Shown in pieces: positions 25,766 to 33,792 of a DNA stretch of 38,672 bases. The translations under genes were made by a program, and so were the position numbers. Within the stretch, counting starts at the first letter, position 1. Each line of letters begins with the position of its first letter. Below the pieces are notes generated by a model. It was not told where the DNA came from, did not search any database, and saw only the letters and a program-made list of their open reading frames with translations. The stretch is from positions 1 through 38,672 of the forward strand of contig CANEVO010000027.1 in NCBI GenBank assembly GCA_947442255.1, written 5' to 3'. Source of the stretch: Opitutia bacterium. GTDB lineage: Bacteria; Verrucomicrobiota; Verrucomicrobiae; Opitutales; Opitutaceae.

Positions 25766-27135
25766 TTAGTACCAACGGGTAACGGTCGCCCCGGTCTTGT
25801 CCTTGAAGATCACATTTCTTTTTTCGGGATCGACGCCGTCGAAAACAATTCCCAGCCCCACGTCGACGGTCTCGCCGGCGCGCATCATCCGGCCGTTCAT
25901 GAAAACCCGGGCCACCGAACCGGAGGCGGACTGAAACACGCCCCCGATCTTGGCATTGGCCACGAAGGAGCGGAACGTCGGGCTTGCCTCGGAGGCACTC
26001 TCGATCTCCGTGGTCGCAGAAACGCCCGGGCTCAGCGTGGTCACGCCGGTCGTCGCCTTGGTCGCGGGCGGAGCCTTCGCCGCCGGCTTGTTCGCCAGGT
26101 CTGCGGATCCATCGGCGAGTTCGACGCGATTCTGTTCGCCCGCGCGGCGGGCCGCGATGGCATCCTGCGCCTTGTTGACCGCATTGACGGGCGCCTTCGC
26201 GAGCGCATTGAGCGTATCGGAAGGCGTGGGACCGGCCGCTGACTTTGCCGCTCCCGTCGCGAGCGGAGCGCCGGCGGGGGCGGCAACCTTGGCGGGTGCC
26301 TTGGCTTTGGGTGGCGGAGGCGGAGGGGCAAACTGCTGCCAGGCAAAAAATCCGCCGCCGAGCACCAAGACGGCCGCCGCAGCGATGAGTGCGACCTTCG
26401 GAATGCCGCGTTTCTTGCGCGGAGGCGCTTCGGCCGGCTTTTCCGGATCGGGCGGAATAGCCGTTACCGCAATATGGGGGATCGGCGGATTTGTCTTCCC
26501 AAATTTCGGCAGCGCAACGACCGGGAACGGCGGCGGCACTTTCGGTGGGCCTCCCGCTGAAGGCGGCGGAGCGGGCGGGGGGCCGAAGCGGCTGCCACCG
26601 CCGGCGGGGACGCAATCGGAGGAATCGTCGCGGACGGCGGCGGCGGGGCCGCCACTTTGGGCTTGAGCTTAAACTTACCCGGTTCAACGGCTGCCGATGC
26701 CTCGGCTGCGGGGCCACCGGCGCCGGAACCGGCGGCGAAGCGACCGGGGACGGCGCGGACCCAGGCGCAGCGGGGGCCGCGGCAGGGGCAGACGCCTTGA
26801 AACGAATTTTTGGCGGAGCCGATCCAGCCTCGGTCGCGGGTGGAACGACCACGGGGGCGGGAGCAGGGGTGGCGGCAGTTTCCGGCGGGGCCGGCGACGC
26901 TGCCGGGGTAACTGCGCCCGGCTCGGCGGCGAGACGCGGCTTAAAGCGCATTTTAGGTGCCGCCCGACGCGTCTCCCGCCGGTGTCTCGGTGACGGGACT
27001 GGCCGCCGGGGGCGGGGCGGGCGGGGGCGGCGGGATCGCGGTTGCAGGCGTGGCGGGCGGACTCTCCGATTCGGCTGGCCGCAGCCGGGGCTTCAGCCGC
27101 AAGGGGGCAGGCGGTGGAGTTTGCTTGTCACTCAT
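25766..27135 (-). CDS. Pro/Ala-rich single-pass membrane protein with repeated basic motif, frame broken three times
   Basis: Three overlapping frames join into one ~456-codon gene. It starts at ATG 27135 (SDKQTPPPAPLRLKPRLRP). Frame breaks fall at ~26963-26965 (one base too many), 26710-26713 and 26577-26582 (each one base too few, all in C/G runs). The N-terminal half is Pro/Ala low complexity holding four copies of a motif close to K-[IMFL]-[RK]-[FL]-K-[PA] at about 27102, 26954, 26810 and 26676, spaced 45-49 codons. Then come KKRGIPK, one membrane helix (VALIAAAAVLVLGGGFFAW), a second low-complexity stretch and a small C-terminal beta domain (GVFQSASGSVARVFMNGRMM, IVFDGVDPEKRNVIFKDKTG) resembling GspB/PilP-like periplasmic modules. 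Function unknown. Single-base assembly errors or a real pseudogene are both possible. Confidence 0.62.
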
Positions 27136-27330
27136 GTCGGCCGAGCAAAGCGATTTTTTTCGTCGCGCGAAACCAAAAGAGCGGGCGTTCAGCGCATTTT
27201 CAACCGGAGCTAGCCGCCGACTCCGGCTCGGATCGGCCCACGCAAAAGCCGTCTCTCCACCACGCGAGGGGAACCGGAAAGATTCGCTCGCGGTCAACCG
27301 GGGGCCCTACCACGTTGACCCGGAGTCGCC

Positions 27331-27588
27331 ATGATCAAACGCCTGCTACCGTCCTGCCTCATCCTCACGCTCTTTTTTTCGAGCGGCTGCCTGTTCTCGA
27401 AAAAAACCGGCACGCCCCGGGAGAGTTCCCAGATCGCGGGCGAAATGGAGGATAGTTTCAAGCGCCGCTGGATTGAAAAGCGGACCGCCGAACTCGTCGC
27501 CCGGCGTACCCCGGCCGACTCCGCGCAGACGCAAGCCACCCGGGAATTCGGCGAGAAGTTCGAGTTCCGGCGCGCGCCGAACCAATAG
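27331..27588 (+). CDS. Small lipoprotein
   Basis: The 85-residue protein has a type II signal peptide: basic start (MIKRLL), hydrophobic core and lipobox FSSGC (Cys ~20), which predicts a lipid anchor. The mature part is short, charged and helical (GEMEDSFKRRWIEKRTAELV). There are no family hits by eye. GGAG lies about seven bases before ATG 27331. It is divergent from the Pro/Ala-rich membrane protein and 62 bases before the RarD gene. Confidence 0.82.
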   Translation: MIKRLLPSCLILTLFFSSGCLFSKKTGTPRESSQIAGEMEDSFKRRWIEKRTAELVARRTPADSAQTQATREFGEKFEFRRAPNQ

Positions 27589-27650
27589 CTCCGCGCCGGG
27601 CCCGGCCCCGCGGATCGGACGCGAGACCGCGGCCCGCGCCGGCAACTCCC

Positions 27651-28586
27651 ATGGCTGTTTCAAATTCTTCCGCCGTTTCCGCCACGCAGGCGAAAACCGG
27701 CGCGTTCGCCGCCCTAGTCTGCTACCTTTTGTGGGGCATCGTCCCGCTGTATTGGACGCAGCTGGCGGCCGTGCATCCGCTCGAGTTGATCGCGCATCGC
27801 AACCTCTGGTCGCTCTTGTTCGTGCTCCTGCTCGTGGCCTTGCAGGGCGGGATGGGCGAAATTCGGGCGGCGTTGAGCCGCCGCGGCAGCATTGCCATCA
27901 ATTTCGCCAGCGGGGCGTTGCTCACGACGAACTGGCTGATCTACGTCTGGGGCGTCAACACCGGGCACGTCATCGAATGCGGACTCGGCTATTTTTTCGT
28001 GCCCCTGGTGAATGTCGCCGTGGGCCGGTTTCTTCTCCACGAACAGCTGCGCCGGCTGCAATGGATCGCCATCGCCTTCGCGGCCGGCGGCGTAGCCTGG
28101 CTGATCATTCAACTCGGACACGCCCCATGGATCGCGCTCGGGCTGGCGGCGTCTTGGAGCGCGTACAGCCTGCTGCGCAAGCGATCCCCGCTCGGTTCGC
28201 TGGTCGGGCTGACGGTGGAGACGGTGCTGATTTCCCCCCTGGCCCTGACGTTTCTCGTCGGGCTGTACGTCACCGGCAGCGGCTCCTTCGGACGCGCGGA
28301 CCTGCGGACGAACCTGCTGATCATGAGCTCCGGCGTGATCACCGCAATTCCCCTGCTGCTGTTTGCCTTTGGCGCCCGGCGCATCCGCATGTCCACCCTC
28401 GGCCTGCTCCAATACGTCGCCCCCACCGTACAAATCGTGCTCGGACTGCTGGTATACCACGAACCCTTCTCCCGCGAGCGCGCCGAGAGCTTCGGTCTCA
28501 TCTGGTTCGGCCTCGTGCTCTACACCGTCGACAGCCTGCTCCTGCAACGCCGCTCGGGACTCATCCCGCGCGAATCCCCGTCCTGA
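27651..28586 (+). CDS. rarD: RarD-type EamA/DMT family permease
   Basis: The 311-residue transporter has ten membrane helices. The RarD subfamily of the drug/metabolite transporter superfamily is recognised by CYLLWGIVPLYWTQLAAVHP, ELIAHRNLWSLLF, LTTNWLIYVWGVN, ECGLGYFFVPLVNVAVGR and GLLQYVAPTVQIVLGLLVYH. The E. coli protein was linked to chloramphenicol resistance, but the natural substrate is unsettled. The first ~17 residues (SNSSAVSATQAKTG) form a polar tail. The gene symbol follows the subfamily and is not proof of the same role. Confidence 0.92.
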   Translation: MAVSNSSAVSATQAKTGAFAALVCYLLWGIVPLYWTQLAAVHPLELIAHRNLWSLLFVLLLVALQGGMGEIRAALSRRGSIAINFASGALLTTNWLIYVWGVNTGHVIECGLGYFFVPLVNVAVGRFLLHEQLRRLQWIAIAFAAGGVAWLIIQLGHAPWIALGLAASWSAYSLLRKRSPLGSLVGLTVETVLISPLALTFLVGLYVTGSGSFGRADLRTNLLIMSSGVITAIPLLLFAFGARRIRMSTLGLLQYVAPTVQIVLGLLVYHEPFSRERAESFGLIWFGLVLYTVDSLLLQRRSGLIPRESPS

Positions 28587-28605
28587 GGCGCCGGCCAGAC
28601 CGGGC

Positions 28606-29082
28606 TCAGTCTTTCCTGAAATCGATGAGCTCGATTTCGAACACCAGCGTGGCGTTGCGCGGAATCTTTGGCGGCTGGCCGCGGGTGCCGTAGGCGAGTT
28701 CGGGGGGGATGATCGCGAGCCGCTTCTCGCCCCGCTTCATCAGCTGCAAGACCTGGTCCCAGCCCTGAATGACCATATCCCGGCGGATGCGAAACTCGAA
28801 GGGATGCGCGCGGTCCTCGTTCTGGTCGAAAATATTTCCGTCCAGCAGGCGGCCCACATAGAGCACGAAAACCCGGTCGCCCGTCTTCGGGGAATCGTCC
28901 TTGCCCTCCCGTACGATGATGTAGCGGATGCCGTTCGTCGTCTTTTTTGCCTCGGGCCAGTTTTTCTCGACGAACTCGAGATCGGCCGGGGGCAACTTCT
29001 CCCGCTGCGCGCGCAACGCCACCGGCAGCGCCAGCAGGCCAACGGTCAAAAAAAGAAGGAAAGTCTTCACGTCAGGATTCAT
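28606..29082 (-). CDS. Exported FKBP-type peptidyl-prolyl isomerase
   Basis: The 158-residue protein has a signal peptide (TFLLFLTVGLLALPVALRAQ). ATG 29082 was chosen because the open frame above it runs into the TCCGTG repeat. After a helical lead (LEFVEKNWPEAKKTTNGIRY) comes a complete FKBP domain: GDRVFVLYVGRLLDGNIFDQ, FEFRIRRDMVIQGWDQVLQL, KRGEKRLAIIPPELAYGTRG and RNATLVFEIELIDF. Active-site residues equivalent to Tyr, Phe, Asp, Trp and Tyr of FKBP12 seem kept (VLYVG, IFDQ, GWDQ, AYG). It probably assists folding in the periplasm. It is convergent with RarD (19-base gap). Confidence 0.94.
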   Translation of the reverse strand: MNPDVKTFLLFLTVGLLALPVALRAQREKLPPADLEFVEKNWPEAKKTTNGIRYIIVREGKDDSPKTGDRVFVLYVGRLLDGNIFDQNEDRAHPFEFRIRRDMVIQGWDQVLQLMKRGEKRLAIIPPELAYGTRGQPPKIPRNATLVFEIELIDFRKD

Positions 29083-29110
29083 CGAAGGGACACGATATGT
29101 CTTTTCGGGA

Positions 29111-29137
29111 TCCGTGTCATTCGTGTAATCCGTGGTC
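29111..29137. repeat. Three imperfect 9-bp TCCGTG-type repeats
   Basis: Three head-to-tail units read TCCGTGTCA, TTCGTGTAA and TCCGTGGTC (29111-29119, 29120-29128, 29129-29137) between the divergent FKBP and dehydrogenase genes. On the reverse strand this is the ACACGGATTACACG-type string that I recall seeing as a dispersed intergenic element in many bacterial genomes; that recollection is not checked here. It lies 13 bases before the ATG of the dehydrogenase. Confidence 0.6.
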
Positions 29138-29149
29138 AAAGCGTTTTTC

Positions 29150-30121
29150 ATGAAGAAACCTGCTGTTGTCATCCTTTGCCCCAAGGAATTCCGATTTACC
29201 GACCTCGAAGCGAGTATCGAGCGCCCGTTTCTCGCCGACGTGGCCGACCTGAACACCGTCTGGCTCGATTTCAACGCCCCGTTTCCGGATGAAGTGCTGG
29301 CGGCCGATGCGCTGATTCTCTGGCACGGACCCCTCATCACCGCCGGGGTCATCGCCCGCCTGAAGCACTGCCGCGTGATCGTTCGCAACGGCGTGGGCTT
29401 CGACAGCGTCGACATCGAGGCCGCCGCGGCCGCGGGCATTCCCGTGTGCAACGTGCCCGACTACGGCACCGAGGAGGTCGCCGATCACGCCCTCGCACTG
29501 ACCCTGGCGCTCTATCGTCAGCTTTTCCCCCTCGATGCGGAGGCGAAACAGCTCGGCTGGAAGATCAAGGTTGCCCCGAAGATGCGCCGGCTGCGGACGC
29601 AGACGTTCGGCATCGTCGGCCTCGGACGGATAGGTACGGCGGCGGCGTTGCGGGCAAAGGCATTCGGTTTCCGCGTCGTGTTCTACGACCCCCACGTGCC
29701 GGCCGGCACCCACAAGGCGGTGGGGGTGGAGCGCGCGAACTCGCTCGCGGAGCTGTTCAAGCAGTCCGACACGGTGTCCGTCCATTGCCCGCTCTCGGCG
29801 AAAACACGCGGGATGATCGGCGCCGGCGAAATCGCCCTGATGAAGCCGGGTTCGTTCATCGTGAACACCGCGCGGGGCGACATCGTGCAAAAGGCGGCCG
29901 TGTTTGCGGCGTTGCGCAGCGGACACCTCGCGGGCGCGGGCCTCGATGTGGTGGAGAACGAGCCGCTCCGCACCGCCGGGGAGGCCGCGACGCCGAATCT
30001 CATCTGCACGTGCCACGCGGCCTTCTGCAGTCCGGAAGGCATGGTCGAAATGCGCAGCACCTCGGCCAGGATCGCCCGCGCGGCGGTCAGCGGAGAACCC
30101 GTTTGGAATCGGGTGAATTGA
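29150..30121 (+). CDS. D-isomer-specific 2-hydroxyacid dehydrogenase, CtBP-like
   Basis: The 323-residue NAD-dependent dehydrogenase starts at ATG 29150 (KKPAVVILCPKEFRFTDLEA); a GTG at 29132 would begin inside the TCCGTG repeat and is less likely. Motifs in order are VRNGVGFDSVDI, PDYGTEEVADHALAL, the dinucleotide site GLGRIGTAAALRAKAF, FYDPHVPAG, VSVHCPLSAKTRGMI, the catalytic Arg in FIVNTARGDIV, Glu in GLDVVENEP and His in CTCHAAFCSPEG. The DYGTEEVADHA stretch and the His-x-A-(Y/F)-x-SPE end are closest to the C-terminal-binding-protein branch. The substrate is unknown. Confidence 0.92.
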   Translation: MKKPAVVILCPKEFRFTDLEASIERPFLADVADLNTVWLDFNAPFPDEVLAADALILWHGPLITAGVIARLKHCRVIVRNGVGFDSVDIEAAAAAGIPVCNVPDYGTEEVADHALALTLALYRQLFPLDAEAKQLGWKIKVAPKMRRLRTQTFGIVGLGRIGTAAALRAKAFGFRVVFYDPHVPAGTHKAVGVERANSLAELFKQSDTVSVHCPLSAKTRGMIGAGEIALMKPGSFIVNTARGDIVQKAAVFAALRSGHLAGAGLDVVENEPLRTAGEAATPNLICTCHAAFCSPEGMVEMRSTSARIARAAVSGEPVWNRVN

Positions 30122-30166
30122 GCCCCGGTTGGCGAATCCCAGCCGCGGGTAAAGGGAAACACCGGA

Positions 30167-30781
30167 CTACCCTCGCACCGCCTCGTGTTTCGCCACGAGC
30201 GCCAGCGCCCGATTGAGCAGCGTCCGGCCCGGCTCCATCCGATGCCACGGCGAAGCCCCGGACGGGTGGGGCAACGGAATACACTCGGTCGCATGACCGC
30301 GGTACGTGATCGGAAACTTTTTCCCGATCGTCTCGATCAGCGGCCGCTCGCCAAGAAACTGCGAGATCGCGAGCTTGCCGACCGGCAGCACGAGGGTCGG
30401 CTGCAGCAGGGCAAACTCGCGTTCAAGCCACGCCGAGCAGTTCGCGATTTCGTCCGGCGCGGGCACCCGATCGCCGCCCTCGGGCCGCTTGCCCGGGAAG
30501 CAGCGGCAGACGGCCGCGAAGTAAATCCGGTTGCGCACCTCGTCCTCGGTCCAGCCGAGCGACGCGTCGAACCACTTGAAGAGCGTTTTGCCCGCGGTCC
30601 ACGCGAAGGGCCGGCCAAGCTTGGGCTCCTTGTCGCCGGGAGCCTGGCCGACGAGAATGACTTTGCTCGCAACCGCGCGGCCCACGACGACCGGCTGGTG
30701 CATGCGCGGGCAGCGCTCGCACGCGCCCAACGCGGCGAGGTGTTTTTCGACAGCGGCAATGGCAGCATTCATGCCGGCCAT
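30167..30781 (-). CDS. Family 4/5-like uracil-DNA glycosylase with [4Fe-4S] cysteines
   Basis: The 204-residue DNA repair enzyme would remove uracil from DNA. ATG 30781 was chosen because GGAGG lies nine bases upstream; ATG 30772 has no such site at the right distance. Motif A is VGQAPGDKEPKLGRPF (~44-59), and motif B is PLPHPSGASPWH (~169-180). Candidate iron-sulfur ligands are CERC (21, 24), a Cys in CRC (92 or 94) and NC (115), the family-4 layout. Motif A carries Gln where classical family 4 has Glu (GEAPG), which resembles a variant clade. It stands alone, convergent with the dehydrogenase gene. Confidence 0.9.
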   Translation of the reverse strand: MAGMNAAIAAVEKHLAALGACERCPRMHQPVVVGRAVASKVILVGQAPGDKEPKLGRPFAWTAGKTLFKWFDASLGWTEDEVRNRIYFAAVCRCFPGKRPEGGDRVPAPDEIANCSAWLEREFALLQPTLVLPVGKLAISQFLGERPLIETIGKKFPITYRGHATECIPLPHPSGASPWHRMEPGRTLLNRALALVAKHEAVRG

Positions 30782-30965
30782 GGTGCCGGTCCTCCCCGCC
30801 GGCAGGCAAGGACGCGTGCACTGGTCGTGTTTCGAACGGCCAGCGATTCCACCTCCACCCGGACAAGCCCTCTCGCCGCTTCGCCACGGAGATCCCGTCG
30901 TCGTCAACTAATCGTTGACAACGACGGCGGCCGGTCCCGCCGCGCGGCGCCCGGCAGAGGGCTGG

Positions 30966-32189
30966 TTAGCGCCGGCCGCGGTAGCGATTGAAGCTGCCCT
31001 TGTGCCGGATCTGGCCCGGCAGGCTGCCCCGCGGGCGTTGCTGCGCCGGCTGCGCCGGACGGAGCGTGATCGGCTTGTAGTCGAAACCTTCGAGGCGCAT
31101 TTCGGGAATCTTCGCGCCGATAAAACGCTGGATGTCGCGAATGTCATTCGCGTTTTCCGGCGTCACCAGCGTGAAAGCATCGCCGACCGCCTGGGCCCGG
31201 CCGGTGCGCCCGATGCGGTGCACATAATCCTCGGGTTTTTCCGGCACGTCGTAGTTGATGACATGCGAGACGCCGGCCACATCGATGCCGCGGGCGGCGA
31301 TGTCGGTCGCGACCATGACCTCGTATTTGCCACTCTTGAAGCCGGCGAGCGCCTCGATGCGCTGGTTCTGCGAGCGGTTGGCGTGCAGCACGGCGACGGA
31401 GTGATTGGCCGACTTGAGGCGGCGCGCGATCTTGTCGGCACCGTGCTTGGTGCGGGAAAACACGAGCACGCTGTCGAAGTCGGTCTTCGCGAGCAGCGCC
31501 TCGAGCAGTTCGAATTTCTGCTCGGCCGCGACGGGATAAAGCGCGTGTTTGACGGACTCGTTGACGGAGCGGGCGATACCGCACTCCACGCGCGCGGGAT
31601 TCCGCAGGGCAAACGAGGCCACGGCGGCGATTTCAGGCGGCACGGTAGCGGAGAAGAACAGCGTCTGCCGCTCGCGCGGGCAACGGGCGATGATGTCCTT
31701 CACCACGGGCAGGAAGCCCATGTCGAGCATCCGGTCGACCTCGTCGAGCACGAGGATGGTGATGTCGCGAAGATTGATTTCTCCGGTCTTGAGGTAGTCC
31801 ACCAGGCGGCCGGGGGTGGCGACGATGATATCAACGCCGCGCTTGAGCTCGGTGCGCTGCAGGCCGTAACCCACACCGCCGAAGATCGCGACGGTGCGCA
31901 AATCGGTGAAGCGCGCGAAATCGCGGAAGGCGGTTTCGACCTGGGCCGCGAGTTCACGCGTGGGCTCCAGCACGAGGACGCGAGCCCGGCCGTGCTGGCC
32001 GAGGCGGGTGAGAATGGGCAGGGCAAACGCGGCGGTTTTTCCCGTGCCCGTTTGAGCGGAACCAATGAGATCGCCGCCCCCGAGCACCACCGGGATGGCG
32101 CGCAGCTGGATGGGAGTCGGGTCGGTGTAGCCGGCGGCTTGAACACCCCGGAGAATCGAGTCGGAAAGATTGAGAGCTTTAAAAGGCAT
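30966..32189 (-). CDS. DEAD-box RNA helicase (RhlE-like) with DEVD motif
   Basis: The 407-residue ATP-dependent RNA helicase has its motifs in order: Q-motif (DPTPIQ, 23-28), I AQTGTGKT (45-52), Ia PTREL, GG, Ib TPGRL, II DEVD (149-152) in place of DEAD, III SAT (180-182), IV VLVFSRTK, V ATDIAARGIDV and VI HRIGRTGR. The C-terminal tail is basic and Gln/Pro/Arg-rich (RPAQPAQQRPRGS, NRYRGRR), as in RhlE proteins that unwind rRNA or mRNA in the cold. It lies 156 bases downstream of the glycine-rich RRM gene but is separated from it by a terminator, so the two are neighbours with separate ends rather than a simple operon. Confidence 0.95.
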   Translation of the reverse strand: MPFKALNLSDSILRGVQAAGYTDPTPIQLRAIPVVLGGGDLIGSAQTGTGKTAAFALPILTRLGQHGRARVLVLEPTRELAAQVETAFRDFARFTDLRTVAIFGGVGYGLQRTELKRGVDIIVATPGRLVDYLKTGEINLRDITILVLDEVDRMLDMGFLPVVKDIIARCPRERQTLFFSATVPPEIAAVASFALRNPARVECGIARSVNESVKHALYPVAAEQKFELLEALLAKTDFDSVLVFSRTKHGADKIARRLKSANHSVAVLHANRSQNQRIEALAGFKSGKYEVMVATDIAARGIDVAGVSHVINYDVPEKPEDYVHRIGRTGRAQAVGDAFTLVTPENANDIRDIQRFIGAKIPEMRLEGFDYKPITLRPAQPAQQRPRGSLPGQIRHKGSFNRYRGRR

Positions 32190-32284
32190 GATGAAACTTG
32201 CGGGTGGTCACGAGGGCCGGCGGAGGCCGGCAAAGGATCGACTCACTGGCGCTCGTGACGACGCGCAAAAGAGCAAAAAAGAAA

Positions 32285-32315
32285 AGGGACGAAGCCCCAA
32301 AGGAGCTCCGTCCCT
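32285..32315 (-). terminator. Intrinsic terminator of the RRM gene
   Basis: A 14-bp stem (32285-32298 with 32302-32315, two non-Watson-Crick or G-U positions) has a three-base loop. On the minus strand it is followed by a T-rich tract (the A-rich 32265-32285). It lies 31 bases past the RRM stop codon, before the helicase gene. Confidence 0.85.
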
Positions 32316-32345
32316 CGAAAATTGTTTCGTTACTGGAAACGTGGA

Positions 32346-32711
32346 TTAGTAGCGGCGCTCGCCGCGATCGCGGCCACCGCCGAAACCGCCACGGCCGCCG
32401 CCGCCGCCGCCGCCGCCGAAGCCGCGACCGCCGCCGCCGCCGAAGCCGCCGGAACGCTCTTCCTTCGGACGGGCTTCATTGACGGTCAATTGACGGCCGC
32501 CGAGATCGACGCCGTTCATCTTTTCCGCCGCGACCTTGGCCTCATCGGCCGTGCCCATGGTGACGAACGCGAAGCCGCGGGGGCGGCCGGTCATCTTGTC
32601 CATGGCGACGTAAACGTCGGTGACGGAACCGAACTGCCCGAAAGCCGAGCGGAGCTCGTCTTCGGAAGTCTTGAACGACAGATTGCCGACGTATAGTTTG
32701 GAGTTACTCAT
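32346..32711 (-). CDS. Glycine-rich RRM RNA-binding protein
   Basis: The 121-residue protein has a single RNA-recognition motif (~5-80) with RNP2 LYVGNLSF (6-13) and RNP1 RGFAFVTM (45-52), then a Gly/Arg-rich tail (FGGGGGRGFGGGG, ending RDRGERRY). This is the cold-inducible RNA-binding protein layout found in cyanobacteria, Verrucomicrobiota and plants. The tail is encoded by a GCC microsatellite on the plus strand. Placement beside a DEAD-box helicase suggests a joint role in RNA remodelling, perhaps in the cold. A strong terminator follows. The 171-base region upstream (to 32883) holds no recognised element. Confidence 0.95.
   Translation of the reverse strand: MSNSKLYVGNLSFKTSEDELRSAFGQFGSVTDVYVAMDKMTGRPRGFAFVTMGTADEAKVAAEKMNGVDLGGRQLTVNEARPKEERSGGFGGGGGRGFGGGGGGGGRGGFGGGRDRGERRY
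32394..32418. repeat. GCC trinucleotide microsatellite inside the RRM gene
   Basis: Eight uninterrupted GCC units lie on the plus strand (GGC, Gly, on the coding strand), with a shorter second run at about 32429-32440. It is in frame, so slippage would change only the number of glycines in the tail. Confidence 0.85.
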
Positions 32712-32882
32712 GTGATGTCTCGTAGATCCACCGTCCGCTGCCAGTCCGTTCCCAACTTGGGTTTCGAAATCATCACTTAAGCCAAACGCTCAGCCAACGA
32801 CTCACCAGAAACTGTCACCTAACGCTTTCTCTAACGAAGTGGCGACACCGTGCATGGAGTGTCTCGCAACGCAAGGGAAATT

Positions 32883-33173
32883 TTAAAGCCCTTCGTCCTT
32901 CCCCTTCCGGCGGAAGTTTTCGGTCAAGCCCGCGGCTGACCCGACGCTCCACCCAACTGCCTCCACGGCAGACACTCCCCCGGCGTGATGCCGGCCCGCA
33001 CGGTAGGCGACACCGAGCCCGAGGAATGAACTCAGCAGCATCAGATTCGCGTAAAAAGCGATGAGCTTCACCACGGACGGGACCCAGCGGATCACCATCA
33101 TTTCCAAAAACAATGCGGTGAACGACAGCGCAAACCTCTGCCATTTCAACCGGCGCGGGGAAGGGCCAGTCAC
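32883..33173 (-). pseudogene. N-terminal fragment resembling a spermidine-synthase-like membrane protein
   Basis: Read from GTG 33173, the 96-codon ORF has RRLKWQRFALSFTALFLEMM, VIRWVPSVVKLIAFYANLML and LSSFLGLGVAYRAGR. This is the start of the polytopic membrane proteins related to spermine/spermidine synthase (typical pattern ALFLEM-xIRW ... NxxLxxxFLGLG). After two helices the similarity stops, the rest (HHAGGVSAVEAVGWSVGSAA) is unrelated, and a stop follows at 32883. No other frame continues the homology. The full protein is many times longer, so this is most likely a decayed remnant, though a short two-helix membrane protein is not excluded. The start codon is uncertain. Confidence 0.45.
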
Positions 33174-33328
33174 GAGGTGGGACGTCGCGCGGCGATGCGG
33201 GGCGGGGGGGGACGGAAAGCGCTGCCAAGCCAACGGTTTGAATTCGTGCTGTGCGTGAGGGCTATGCCGGCCGGCAACAAGACGACGAATGCAGTCCGGG
33301 CCGGCGGAGCATTCCCGCGGCAACCCCC

Positions 33329-33718
33329 TCAATCGAACAATTGGTCGAGCAGACGGCGGTCGCGCTTGGTCGGGCGACCGCTGCCTTTCTCGCGGGCGAG
33401 CGCCTGTCCGATACGATCGATCCGCGCCTTTTCAAACTCTTCCGGCGGGGTAAGGTCGGTGCAAAACTGCGCCACCAAGGGGGCGCCGATCCGCGAGCGC
33501 GGCACGTCCAAAACGCGCAAGGTCCGCTGCACCACACCTTGTTGCACCGTGACAGTCTCCCCGGCGTGAACGTCCCGCCCCGGCTTCGCCGGCAGTTGGT
33601 TGACGGAAACGCTCCCGGCGCGGCAGGCATCGGTCGCACGGCTGCGCGTTTTGAAAATGCGCACCGCCCACAGCCATTTGTCGAGGCGGGCGGCGGTGGT
33701 AGCAGTCGCGGAGCTCAA
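33329..33718 (-). CDS. S4-domain RNA-binding protein (Hsp15/HslR-like)
   Basis: The protein has about 129 residues from TTG 33718 (GGGG lies just upstream); the frame is open to ATG 33784 but that extension is not conserved-looking. The S4 domain comes first: ARLDKWLWAVRIFKTRSRAT, ACRAGSVSVNQLPAKPG and HAGETVTVQQGVVQRTLRVL. These match Hsp15, which binds 50S subunits carrying stalled nascent chains. The C-terminal part (PPEEFEKARIDRIGQALARE, GRPTKRDRRLLDQL) is the usual basic tail. The neighbouring DUF3016 gene lies upstream on the same strand, 74 bases away. Confidence 0.88.
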   Translation of the reverse strand: MSSATATTAARLDKWLWAVRIFKTRSRATDACRAGSVSVNQLPAKPGRDVHAGETVTVQQGVVQRTLRVLDVPRSRIGAPLVAQFCTDLTPPEEFEKARIDRIGQALAREKGSGRPTKRDRRLLDQLFD

Positions 33719-33792
33719 GACCCCTAACCAAAAACGCCGCCGCGCGTTGTCAACCGCCCGGAAGTCTCCACCCGCGACTTCCACCGAACCAT

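Noticed and set aside
29111..29137. Short tandem repeats as a CRISPR array
   Set aside because: Units are 9 bp and contiguous with no spacers, and there are no cas genes in the window.
32390..32460. GCC-rich tract as an intergenic repeat element
   Set aside because: It is in frame and encodes the glycine-rich tail of the RRM protein.
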